A stretch of DNA of 64,000 nucleotides, taken from Zantedeschia hybrid cultivar (Eukaryota; Streptophyta; Magnoliopsida; Alismatales; Araceae). The notes beneath the pieces are model-generated. The model was given only the letters and a program-made list of their open reading frames with translations, made no database searches and was not told the DNA's origin. This document shows, one piece after another, positions 55,001 through 59,737 of the stretch (position 1 is its first letter; each line of letters begins with the position of its first letter). The stretch covers positions 41,693,734 through 41,757,733 of the forward strand of contig JARZZO010000014.1 in NCBI GenBank assembly GCA_030544215.1. The letters are read 5' to 3'. A program made the position numbers and the translations under genes.

Positions 55001-58000
55001 CTATTAAAACCCTCCAAGATCCTCCCCCATCCCTATCAACTCACTTCCGCACTTCTCTCTCTCTCTAAATTCTTTCTCTCTATTCCCTCTCTCTCTTCCT
55101 TATCTCTCCAATTTTTTCCCTCTTTCTCTAAGTTTTTTTAATATCTAATGTATAATAATTCTATATTACTATTAATATATTTTCCTCCCTCTCTCTAGTA
55201 TTTTTACTTTTTATCTACTTAATATTTCTCCCTTTATTTTCTACTTTTTTCTATCTAGTATTTCTCTCCCTCTTTTTAAATGACATTCTAGTATTCTACA
55301 ACGATCGGGTGGACAGTTCAAAGAGCTTTTTTTAGTAAGTTATCTTTCTATTACACACTTTCTTTCTAACAATCTTTCTAAAATTTTCTCTCTTGTTCTT
55401 TTTTTTCTTCACTTAGATACATTAATATTAATAGTCATCAATAATAAATAAAATTTATAAGTTTACCGAGTTGTGGTTTAGAAGAAAATTAAGGAATGCG
55501 TACCATTCATTTTTTTTCTGTTGAGGGTGACTCGATTTTGGATACAAATGACAATAAGAATACTAATTTCTGTTACCGACAAGAATATTTAGTATCCTGA
55601 TTATCATGTATATCTAAAACTAAATAATTCTCAGTAGAAAAAGAAAAAAGTAGTGTACATTTCTTAATTTTTCTCTGAGACACAACATGGTAAACTTATT
55701 TGTTTTATTTACTATTGAGAACTATTAATATTAATGTATATAAGAGTAAAAAATGAGTAAAAAAAGAAAATGTAAGGGATGAAAGATAGAGAGAGTTTGT
55801 ATGTTATAGAGAGACCAATTACTAAAGAAAAAATAAAACAGTCTCAATTGAAGAAATCAAAGTAGAGTTGTTTTAATTTTTTAATTTTTTTGAAGGGGAT
55901 TGGATTGGGTAATTCTATTAATTCTTTTTTCACCGATGTCACATAGACGACGTCATCTAGCATAAGGCCATGGGTACAATAGTCCCAGGAGATCAACGGA
56001 TCTATTGTCTTTATTGTAGATATCTTATTAAGTGGATCCATCGTTTCATAGAGCATCTTGATGGGATACATAAAGATATCATCACATGTCCTTCAGTCTC
56101 CCATAATGTATGTGTACAATTCCAAAGGTTTCTACGTCAAGACGAAAGATCGTGTAACACAGTACATAGACAACGATAGCAAGGCCACCTACATCACCAA
56201 CACATCCATCTTCATTTACATCAGCGGGAGGATCTAAGATGGAGATTGTGGATGCTGTGCGAACATTCTTTTAGAATTTCATATGCCATCTACTATTGTA
56301 TACACACCATTATTTATTCAGATGGTTAGATGTATTCAGAGACAGCCACATGTCCTACCTCCTATTCAAATTGAGTTAGATTTTAGTAGAGGATAGTAGG
56401 TCTTTTCTTTCTTCTAATGACTTTGATGAGAATGATTGAGTTTCATCACTCATGTACTATATGTATCATATATACTATTAACTTTGAGAAACTTATGAGT
56501 TTTTTTATTTTTTATTTTTTCATAATCTTTTTATATATATTTTTTTAAAATAAACTTTTTTTAAGGAAGTGCGGATCCGGACTGGATTGGTCCAGACCCG
56601 GACCTATCTGAGTCTGATCTCTAAGTTTACCTTTCTTGAAAGTGTCATATGGAACAAAGTGCTACGTTGAGCAAGAACCACTTCTTGAATCAATGGGGGC
56701 CACCTCTTGAAACCTATTTGTCATTCGTATGGTTGTAGTGGGACTTAGACTCTCCGGTTCTGTACAGGACTAAGACTTTTGCATCATTTGCTTAGACGCT
56801 TTGGTATTTGTCTGTTCGGCTCCTTATATAGAGGTTTGAATGCATGTCCCTTATGATATGATTTGATATGTTTGAATGACATATAAATCTAAAATCTTTA
56901 CTCCATATGTTCATTTGAATTCAACTTAGTCATTTGAATCCTTTAATCATCATACTTAGCTATTCTTTTGAAATCATGTGAATTTGTCTTAACCTTATGA
57001 TCTATGATATAAATCTAATTTGATAAGATATTATACCATGATATTTGTTATGTGATATGTGATAAGCTCAATTTGATATGAGATATGTTCAGTTCGATAT
57101 GTGATAAGTTCTATTCATGGCCAATAGAATTTGATATGTCATATACAAATTCGATCATACTAAGTAAGCTATATGATATTCAATATGTTCATTCTATTAG
57201 AAAATACATCCGATTTGGTAAATCTATATTTGATCATATTTTATATCATGTTCTTAGAGCTATATGTAGAACTGTGAATCATATATCTTTGTTATCTTCA
57301 CTTTTCAACTATTATATTGTTTAGCATTTTGTGAGTTTGATGCCTACTGAGTACTTATTACTCAAAAACCTACTAATAACCATAGATCCGTCTAAGGAGG
57401 AGGAGTTAAGAGAAGGATTTACCTTGAGGCGTTCGACTTAGATTGCGACAGAAGGTTATCTAATTTAGTTTGATTTTCTATTTAGTAGATTGACGTAGTA
57501 GGGTATTGAGAGAGATATGTACTTTTCTATTTCTTTAGTAAGATGAGTGATTTTGCTTCCGCTGAAAATTTAATGCAATTTGAGGATTATGGTATTGGCA
57601 ATGAAATTTGATTATTGGATTATTGATAGTAAATGGCATTATATATTGCTTTGATTATATGTCTCTCATCATTCATGTACGATTTATATGCTATCTGGAT
57701 CTGTATTTACGTAACTTGAATCCGAAGTTAATCCAAATGACTTAACCGGATTAGGGGTGTAACATGTCCAAACTGGATAGACCAAGTTGACTAATCTGAT
57801 GGAAGAAAGGCTGATCCTGGATCGGCCTAATTAAAAATAATAAAAAATAGTTAAAACCAAAAAAATAGAAAAAGATTAGGAAAATCAGGGGAAAACTACA
57901 AATGAAAATCAATTGAAAGAAAAACTAAACTATAAAAAGGAATATCTTACATCATAAAATATTAATTTTCATAACATTAAACAAGTGTTTGACAATATAC

Positions 58001-59737
58001 TAAGCATACAAATATATGTTCTTGAATATTGCATGATGAAAAGCAAATAGAAATACATTATACACTTACCCCTAAACTCCTACTCTTCTAAATCTTCTTT
58101 GGTTCTTCTTAGTCTTTCTTTTTTCTTCTTTCTCCTCTTTTTTTCCCTTTTTTTTGCTTAGAAAAACAACCAACCTGGCCGGATTCCAGCAGCCAGTGGT
58201 GGCAACTGGCAAGGATGAGCAGCAACGATTGGCGATGGCAGGCTGGGGAGCAGCGGCACCCCTTCTTCTCCTGTCTGCTGTGAAAACACAGCAGAAAGCA
58301 AGAGAGAGGGGGCTTAAAAATCCCCTTTCAGCTGGATCATCATGTCATGCCCAGATGGACGATTCGCCCGATTCTTACCTTATTCGATCCAACTGATTTT
58401 CCTTTTTTATATTCTTTTGGTATTTTAATGCTTAGAATCAAATCGCCTAGTGTCGATCCCCATCCGAATCAGCCAATTCTAATCTGAATCAACTGATTCT
58501 GCATGGGTTGGTACCCACATTGCCTGTTTGTCTACAGATGCAAGTTGATACCCCACCTCACAATGAGGTGTGAAGCACTTTATCCAACTCTCCCACCCCA
58601 GAGGGAGAGTTGTTGAGTTAATCATAGAATGTGTCAATTTGCATGAATACCCATAAACATTTTTTAATCATCGAATGTCATTTTGCATGAATTCCCACAA
58701 ACGTTTTTACAATTAGTAGTACCCAAAAAGATCCATGTTCCTTCCATATACTTCTCAATTGATATTTCTACCCTTTTTGCACATGCACCATGTTGTGTCT
58801 AAATGATTGGTCACCATCCGTAGGCAATTGTTCATGCCAGAGATTGTGGAAAAAAATAACCGACTTGATTATATGGCCACGTGCTCTGCTGTACATTCGC
58901 TATTATTTGACCGCTTCAGTAGCCGTATAATGGTCACCATACAGCTACATCAGCTGGCATAACTTCTTCAAGATAGGTCACTCCTTGGTGCTTCTTCATT
59001 ACTGATTGGTGGGTTGAACTCACTCCACAATCAAACCAAAGCACAGTAAATCATGGAAAAGTCCTGTCCAAGTCTCAATGTACATTAAGTTACTCTGGAA
59101 AAGCCACCCAACCATCACCATAGAACCCTATTCAGCAATCATCTTGACTCACAAGTCACAAGCAACTTGGTAGGCTGACTAACTCACCAGGGTTCAAGAT
59201 GCAAAAGCATGGAATGCTACAAAAGAGGATGTATTTGAGGGTTTTATCTTCTCTAGCCTCAAATTTTCTTCTGAACCTTTTGTGTAAACCAGAGACAAAA
59301 GGCAGAGGTGAAATATAGGGGGTATATATGGTCACGATCAGTTTTGTGAGGAGTATCGATAAGTCTGATCATGTTCTTGCATTTTGGCACAGGTCCTAAA
59401 ACCTTTGCATGGTTCCATGTGAAACTACTCTGCCATTTAAAATAGAGAAATATGTTTAAGATAGAAATGATGGCTTTTTATGCCCTAATGTAGGATATAG
59501 TCAAGGACACTGGTTTTCTCCATGATAAAATGTGACGGAAATCAATATTTCTCTCCTTTTACTCCCATTTAGTAAATGTGATGCCAAGAGGTGAAACAAC
59601 CAATTTACTGCCAAAAAGAGAGGAGAAACAACTAAGTTAGTTTGCAAGAAACTGTCCTTGAAAGCTTTATCAGATAGTGCATTTTACCAGCCAAGAAAGG
59701 TTGCCTTCATCATATGCATGGAACGGCTTCAGGTAAT
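6870..59737 (-). CDS. Class I SAM-dependent methyltransferase gene, C-terminal part, six exons
   Basis: Exons in transcript order are 59688-59737, 34296-34526, 30928-31080, 7494-7589, 7383-7403 and 6870-7040. All five introns are GT-AG and every junction keeps the frame, giving about 240 codons ending in TGA at 6870-6872. Seen in the product: motif I (ILDIGCSIG), the acidic turn after beta-2 (VTGLDLS), motif II (FDLVSLAYV) and motif III (LLRPGGTIAITDNS). This is the Rossmann-fold order of class I methyltransferases (Methyltransf_11/25 type), which transfer a methyl group from S-adenosylmethionine. The substrate and cell compartment cannot be read from the sequence. Introns measure about 25.2, 3.2, 23.3, 0.09 and 0.34 kb; the two giant ones are packed with transposons. 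No stop or frameshift interrupts the exons, so the gene is probably functional. The N-terminal exons and promoter were not found and probably lie beyond the right edge. Confidence 0.92.
7383..7403 (-). CDS. Methyltransferase gene 21-bp microexon
   Basis: Seven codons (PKSKVLQ) sit between acceptor atgcag and donor gtgata. The 90-bp intron before it is the shortest in the gene. Leaving it out keeps the frame but removes the loop that joins motif III (ITDNS) to the EMSPVLF segment. Its reality is inferred from perfect splice sites and from the continuous protein it restores. Confidence 0.86.
7494..7589 (-). CDS. Methyltransferase gene exon with motif III
   Basis: This 96-bp exon (32 codons, phase 0) has acceptor tttgcag and donor gtaact. 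It encodes LHECPARP near its start and then FRLLRPGGTIAITDNS, the classic motif III strand and loop. It lies 23.3 kb from the preceding exon but follows it exactly in the protein (LVSLAYV then LHECPA). Confidence 0.93.
7590..9798. other. Intron sequence, no gene recognised
   Basis: Part of the 23-kb intron. Short frames here (for example 8458-8736 and 9066-9452) show no convincing domain. A run of C occurs at 9246-9257 and an A run at 8370-8382. I see no transposon ends. Confidence 0.4.
9799..9960. mobile_element. hAT-like terminal fragment rich in gatcgg motifs
   Basis: It begins caagaaggaaggatcgg, resembling hAT ends found elsewhere in this window, and holds several palindromic ggatcggccgatcc-type motifs. 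An A-rich segment follows (about 9955-9985), as in the other copies. No opposite end or target-site duplication was found, so it is treated as truncated. Confidence 0.45.
10060..10213. repeat. Single arm of a MITE-like inverted repeat
   Basis: The segment from ttagtaagtggcc to gtttaccatattgtg matches the left arm of the inverted-repeat element at 55329-55830 and the reverse of 24040-24735. Shared landmarks are ttagtaag, the tctctct-rich stretch, acattaatattaatag-like sequence and aaatcaataagtttacc. The other arm is missing here; an LTR-like repeat begins at 10214. Confidence 0.55.
10214..10543 (-). repeat. LTR-like repeat, copy 1
   Basis: This closely matches 23283-23615 over about 330 bp. 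Shared stretches include ttacctttgatgcatgac, ctccaaatcctaggg and agaggaagaagaaaaatta. It begins TGACGAA at the same point where copy 2 abuts a primer-binding-site-like sequence, so it is read as the LTR (solo or fragment) of the same copia family. The far end was not resolved. Confidence 0.5.
10877..14480 (-). pseudogene. LINE ORF2: endonuclease and reverse transcriptase (decayed)
   Basis: The likely start is ATG at 14480, giving CSWNIRGINGEMKRRAM, the APE-type endonuclease N terminus, with LQEIKME following. The endonuclease then shows TSVYGPH, LGDFN and SRLDRVLVS. The expected SDH catalytic histidine reads SDY (SDYIPL). The reverse transcriptase has IPKREGADTVADFRPISLLN (about 13000-13060) and a catalytic FTDD (12471-12482) where FADD is usual. 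The C-terminal zf-RVT-like region (about 11190-11330) is followed by WxxWxERN-type sequence (LWGVWTERNYRKF). Stops and frame changes occur throughout. Partner: ORF1 just upstream. Confidence 0.9.
14609..16008 (-). pseudogene. LINE ORF1 (DUF4283-type) remnant
   Basis: It opens inside the domain (PAIKALLGWRS at about 15960-16005) and shows the conserved block KLWIQLFGIPLHVWN and GLLKEVD, typical of the DUF4283 RNA-binding-like protein encoded by plant L1 elements. The rest is low-complexity and polar with several stops and frame changes, ending near 14609. The start of the domain is missing because of the 5' truncation. Confidence 0.75.
17007..18420 (-). pseudogene. pol: Copia reverse transcriptase and RNase H (decayed)
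   Basis: Reverse transcriptase is seen from about 18420. It shows VSQLDIKMPFLN (canonical DVKTAFLN), then CRLKRSIYGLKQSTRQWYWK and the catalytic LHVDDTLLVG near 17825-17860. RNase H shows SWCSKKQVCITLSTMESEYL (17190-17250). The region ends near 16930 with VVDPLTK, the typical copia C terminus. Stops lie between the pieces. Confidence 0.85.
19011..19730. mobile_element. Non-autonomous hAT element (720 bp) inside the copia element
   Basis: The left end CAAGATTTGCCGCATCATA matches the reverse complement of the right end CAAGGTTCGCCGTATCGTA. Flanking 8-bp copies attaagag (19003-19010) and attgggag (19731-19738) agree at 6 of 8 positions. The ends hold clustered gatccggc motifs. No transposase is seen. 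Confidence 0.85.
19731..19900 (-). pseudogene. int: Copia integrase fragment
   Basis: It carries TIPYTPQQNSVIERRNRTL, the region of the third catalytic residue (Glu) of copia integrases. It sits directly beside the hAT insertion 19011-19730, which splits it from the downstream part. Confidence 0.8.
20290..21590 (-). pseudogene. gag: Copia gag and protease-region remnants
   Basis: A gag-type start (ATG at 21590, MATKNVIVDL) is followed by LNGTNY, typical of copia gag. A zinc-knuckle is seen at about 20750-20800 (CNNCGKMRHFARNS), with the last Cys replaced by Ser. Near 20400-20480 is VPGVQHNLLLVSSML, the segment before the integrase zinc finger. A 51-bp direct duplication (units from about 21500 and 21551) disrupts the N terminus. 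Confidence 0.7.
21917..22190. mobile_element. MITE with long inverted repeats
   Basis: The left side (aagtaagtcctcataatcta, then actatttataaataacccc) matches the reverse complement of the right side (ttgaataggccctcctaatc, then caactatttatgaataagccc). The centre carries two copies of a tttatttgtaacactatcaa unit. Exact target-site duplication not fixed. Confidence 0.65.
22330..23267. other. Leader or unclassified sequence of the copia element
   Basis: This GC-richer stretch lies between gag and the primer-binding-site-like sequence. Overlapping open frames on both strands (22577-23108) show no domain and look like a composition effect. Confidence 0.35.
23283..23708 (-). repeat. LTR-like repeat, copy 2 (probable 5' LTR of the copia element)
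   Basis: It begins TGACGAAC next to the primer-binding-site-like sequence, and may end at taagca (23708). The first 330 bp match 10214-10543. Its far end is a guess based on a TG...CA boundary. Confidence 0.5.
23709..25195 (-). mobile_element. hAT derivative with MITE-like insert, reverse orientation
   Basis: The right end, read in reverse, is CATGGATTGGATTCGGGCC, similar to the 5' ends of the hATs at 45901 and 28468. Reading inward, it has gatcgg motifs, a ctattaaa/5' leader-like tctctct stretch and the inverted-repeat element also present at 55329-55830. A second MITE (24101-24605) splits one arm of that repeat. The left end is not resolved. Confidence 0.55.
24101..24605. mobile_element. 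AT-rich MITE nested in the hAT derivative
   Basis: The terminal inverted sequences are gtaacctcctaaaagattta on the left and gtaaataacaccctaaaaga on the right (reverse complement). Both are followed by related atagataacc and aattcatatttrtatataacc. Removing it rejoins ggtaaacttatt to ttttatttactattgag, as in the copy at 55690. Confidence 0.65.
25196..26109. other. Intron sequence, no gene recognised
   Basis: Intronic sequence between the hAT derivative and the LTR-like segment. No reading frame with a recognised domain and no clear repeat boundary. Confidence 0.35.
26110..26819 (-). repeat. Possible solo LTR fragment
   Basis: Read on the minus strand it starts TGTTGGCAGAAATT at 26819 and carries a tatatata box (about 26204-26213) followed by a ctctctct leader. 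Its far end and target-site duplication were not found. Confidence 0.35.
27515..27656. mobile_element. 142-bp palindromic hAT element with perfect 8-bp TSD
   Basis: The left end is CAAGGATGGCAGTACCGG and the right end, reversed, CATGGTTGGCAGTACCGG. The interior is almost entirely ggtaccggtatcggcc-type sequence, so the whole element can fold on itself. The target-site copies ctttgggg (27507-27514 and 27657-27664) are identical. A second member lies at 52741-54751. Confidence 0.92.
27743..28468 (-). mobile_element. Non-autonomous hAT carrying telomere-like repeats
   Basis: The left end CAAGGAATTCCGGATCG matches the right end of the autonomous-type hAT at 50592; the right end, reversed (CATGGATTGCGGAATCGG), matches that element's left end at 45901. 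It is therefore a reversed deletion derivative. Target-site copies tgggtgat (27735-27742 and 28469-28476) are identical. The subterminal homology to the large element runs from the left end to about 27984; there the telomere-like array begins. Confidence 0.9.
27985..28304. repeat. Telomere-like CCCTAAA array inside a hAT
   Basis: About 320 bp of ccctaaa units with variants cccttaa, ccctaaaa and cccttaaa. The plant telomere unit is CCCTAAA. It is bounded on both sides by hAT sequence, so it is internal and not a chromosome end. Confidence 0.93.
28433..28584. repeat. 76-bp tandem duplication across a hAT boundary
   Basis: Two direct copies of a 76-bp unit, each ending the hAT (ccgattccgcaatccatg) and continuing into flank (tgggtgattggcttgggtgg). 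The duplication arose after the hAT inserted. Confidence 0.85.
28585..30927. other. Intron sequence with short repeats, no gene recognised
   Basis: It holds an AT dinucleotide tract at about 29530-29600 and a 67-bp direct duplication (units from 30079 and 30146, each starting tcagtgatgcttctgtta). No domain-bearing frame was seen. Confidence 0.45.
30928..31080 (-). CDS. Methyltransferase gene exon with motif II
   Basis: This 153-bp exon (51 codons, phase 0 at both ends) lies between acceptor tttacag and donor gtatgt. It begins GLDLSPYFLSVAQF, whose Asp would contact the SAM ribose. It ends with ITWIHANGEETGLPPNTF and DLVSLAYV, covering the adenine-side acidic region and motif II. It continues directly from the previous exon (SAKVT then GLDLS), the expected order in this fold. 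Confidence 0.95.
31081..34295. other. 3.2-kb intron, no transposon or gene recognised
   Basis: Between two methyltransferase exons. It is AT-rich and free of the gatcgg islands that mark hATs elsewhere in the window. Confidence 0.5.
34296..34526 (-). CDS. Methyltransferase gene exon with SAM-binding motif I
   Basis: This 231-bp exon (77 codons, phase 0 at both ends) has acceptor tggcag and donor gtaagt. It begins AAAEAEAATMAIAKRA. Near its end it carries the glycine-rich SAM-binding loop LDIGCSIGFS, followed by LAEKFPSAKVT, the second beta strand of the Rossmann fold. It is uninterrupted and has no repeat character, unlike its surroundings. Confidence 0.93.
34527..36374. other. Start of the 25-kb intron, no gene recognised
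   Basis: It lies between the methyltransferase acceptor at 34526 and the copia insertion. An exon-like 39-bp segment at 34694-34732 was considered and rejected. No other feature was supported. Confidence 0.45.
36375..36606 (-). repeat. 3' LTR of the copia element
   Basis: A 232-bp copy of the 5' LTR, preceded on the minus strand by the polypurine tract. Confidence 0.93.
36592..37169 (-). pseudogene. pol: Copia RNase H (decayed)
   Basis: After the inserted LTR the frame resumes with AIERVLRYIKSCPSKGLLY, then DVDWASSRDNRL. The catalytic Asp segment is LYCDNKVAIIIANNPV at about 36790-36860, followed by HTEIDHHCIWEKL and QLSDVFTKGL. It ends just before the polypurine tract. Confidence 0.88.
36607..36618 (-). 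other. Copia polypurine tract
   Basis: CTTGAGGGGGAG on the minus strand lies directly before the 3' LTR, the standard plus-strand primer position. Confidence 0.85.
37175..40483 (+). mobile_element. 3.3-kb solo LTR inside the copia element
   Basis: TGTTGAACCC...GACGCAAACA bounded by identical cctgc copies (37170-37174 and 40484-40488). The sequence holds a TATA box (38921-38928) and a transcribed-leader-like stretch after it, but no coding domain. It is therefore a solo LTR from unequal recombination. The U3 part has two repeat classes: ggcccaata/cagtcccggaa units (about 37590-38110) and accggtggggg units (about 38255-38910). Its parent is a long-LTR element, lineage not assigned. Confidence 0.88.
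38921..38928 (+). promoter_or_regulatory. TATA box of the 3.3-kb LTR
   Basis: tataaata in a GC-rich context (gggtctataaataggacccc), followed by a short leader, in the correct place between U3 repeats and R/U5. Confidence 0.65.
40489..41330 (-). pseudogene. pol: Copia reverse transcriptase (decayed)
   Basis: LHQLDVKNTFLNYDLQEELY (about 41080-41140) holds the first catalytic Asp. CRLKKALYGLKQSPRAWF (about 40985-41040) follows. The next conserved block, VGKLLYLSLTRHLIAYAVSI, is at 40520-40590, and the frame is cut at 40484 by the solo LTR. Stops are present. Confidence 0.88.
41912..42862 (-). pseudogene. int: Copia integrase (decayed)
   Basis: The zinc finger is seen as LWHSRLGHLSFRSL with CQLAKHC. 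The core follows, with VHSDVWGP and the second Asp in VKVFISDNAREF. A frame change near 42170-42250 moves the Glu region (SPQQNGIAERK) to another frame. It continues through WADVGLTASYVINCMPS to the PRVFGCL block near 42000. Confidence 0.88.
43345..44261 (-). pseudogene. gag: Copia gag (decayed)
   Basis: ATG at 44261 (MDSSTSSGINSREP) lies about 510 bp from the primer-binding site. The central gag segment is open at 43345-43926 (KTAIEMWDILNHMYG, LKQGSVGVTTYF). The zinc knuckle near 43375-43430 reads CSHYRKDNCNVDKC, with one Cys and the His position altered. Several stops lie between 43927 and 44160. Confidence 0.85.
44771..44785 (-). other. Copia primer-binding site
   Basis: TGGTATCAGAGCAGG directly follows the LTR; it complements the 3' end of initiator tRNA-Met, the usual copia primer. 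Confidence 0.92.
44786..45021 (-). repeat. 5' LTR of the copia element
   Basis: This 236-bp LTR ends directly against the primer-binding site. Compared with the 3' LTR it shows scattered substitutions and small indels, including an extra aagaagaagg segment. Confidence 0.93.
45027..45602. other. Intron sequence, no gene recognised
   Basis: Between the copia element and the TRIM-like remnant; only short frames without domains. Confidence 0.35.
45901..50592 (+). mobile_element. hAT transposon with decayed transposase (4.7 kb)
   Basis: The left end CATGGATTGCAGGATC and the reversed right end CAAGGAATTCCGGGTC form imperfect terminal inverted repeats. The 8-bp flanks acagtgac (45893-45900) and gtagtgac (50593-50600) differ by two transitions. 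Subterminal gatccgatc motifs occur at both ends. It contains a plant-type hAT transposase gene and a polypyrimidine-rich leader (about 46060-46190). It appears to be the parent type of the deletion derivatives at 27743-28468 and 57763-58505. Confidence 0.92.
46757..49936 (+). pseudogene. hAT transposase (decayed)
   Basis: ATG at 46757 follows a tgtag acceptor. The BED zinc finger (HCTLLDS, VKCNWWGKE, VYRLKNHITG) has lost its second Cys to Trp and has a TAG at 46844. An acidic linker and further stops follow (47069, about 47217). The DUF659/RNase H-like core (47395-48100) shows CDGWTW and VQVVTDN. It then has stops at 47869 and 47905 and the block YWVPCAVHSIDLMIEDIG. Later parts include EKWWSIIDD (about 48410) and the C-terminal dimerisation block RLEKLVYCYYNMRLKIRQ (about 49105-49160). 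The tail (49604-49936) is polar and acidic. It would bind element ends and cut DNA if intact; it cannot work now. Confidence 0.9.
51342..51350 (+). promoter_or_regulatory. TATA box in LTR-like sequence
   Basis: tataaataa preceded by gggaaagacc and followed by a leader containing a gtaagt site. Confidence 0.5.
52741..54751. mobile_element. Small palindromic hAT, interrupted by a solo LTR
   Basis: The left end CATGGTTGGCAGTATCGG and reversed right end TATGGATGGCAGTACC match the 142-bp element at 27515. The target-site copies gactgatc (52733-52740 and 54752-54759) are identical. Without the LTR and its 5-bp duplication it is about 130 bp long. Confidence 0.9.
52781..54656 (+). mobile_element. 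Solo LTR of Del/Tekay-like Ty3/gypsy type (1.9 kb)
   Basis: TGTAA...TTACA ends, with flanks catgt (52776-52780) and cctgt (54657-54661) matching at 4 of 5. It has a pyrimidine-rich leader near 53060-53170. It carries actgagtctatttcaataag followed by actcacccc and a caggt, a form I associate with long Del/Tekay LTRs. No coding domain. Confidence 0.82.
55329..55830. repeat. MITE-like inverted repeat within the second hAT
   Basis: The left arm (tttagtaagttatctttcta ... aagtttaccgagttgtg) and right arm (caacatggtaaactta ... accaattactaaag) are inverted copies around a centre at about 55515-55640. That centre is itself an inverted repeat (ttttggatacaaatgacaat against tagatatacatgataatcag, reversed). 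The same arrangement is in the hAT derivative at 23709-25195. Confidence 0.7.
55940..56182 (+). pseudogene. hAT transposase BED zinc-finger fragment
   Basis: KAMGTIVPGDQRIYCLYC then HRFIEHLDGIHKDII gives the CxxC and His pair of a BED finger. TCPSVSHNVCVQFQRFL follows, as in plant hAT transposases. The core and dimerisation domains are missing, so this element could move only with a transposase from elsewhere. Confidence 0.8.
57763..58505 (-). mobile_element. Non-autonomous hAT derivative
   Basis: Read in reverse it starts CATGCAGAATCAGTTGATTC, like the 5' end of the hAT at 45901 with a small deletion. It continues through gatcgg-like motifs, a GC-rich segment (58160-58280) resembling 46190-46260, and an A-rich tail near 57825-57900. 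The left end and target-site duplication are weak (gggtgtaa against ggttggta). Confidence 0.55.
58506..59687. other. Intron sequence, no gene recognised
   Basis: Between the last hAT derivative and the methyltransferase exon. No domain-bearing frame or repeat end seen. Confidence 0.4.
59688..59737 (-). CDS. Methyltransferase gene, first exon visible
   Basis: This 50-bp exon follows an acceptor ending in tacag and precedes a gtaaaa donor. It enters in phase 1 (one base of its first codon comes from an unseen upstream exon) and ends on a complete codon. It encodes YLKPFHAYDEGNLSWL, which joins in frame to AAAEAEAATM of the next exon 25 kb away. The assignment rests on phase, splice sites and the typical pre-motif-I region of this plant family. 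Confidence 0.82.

Larger units (their letters stand above)
52687..56638 (+). mobile_element. Second hAT, internally deleted, with nested insertions
   Basis: The left end TAAGGAAGGTAAAATCTGC and the reversed right end CAAGAAAGGTAAACTTAG form inverted ends. Flanks aaagttcc (52679-52686) and aaagtgtc (56639-56646) match at 6 of 8. It contains gatcgg-rich subterminal sequence, a leader (54985-55320) after a ctattaaaa box near 54993, an inverted-repeat element, a BED-finger fragment and an A/T-rich 3' end. A small hAT with a solo LTR is inserted near its left end. Confidence 0.78.
50776..57764 (+). mobile_element. Del/Tekay-like LTR, split by a hAT
   Basis: The two parts, 50776-52678 and 56647-57764, are separated by the hAT 52687-56638. 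The left part has a TATA box (51342-51350) followed by a leader. The right part has actgagtacttattactc, close in form to the solo LTR at 52781, and ends gtgtaaca at 57764. The 5' end was not found. Confidence 0.5.
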
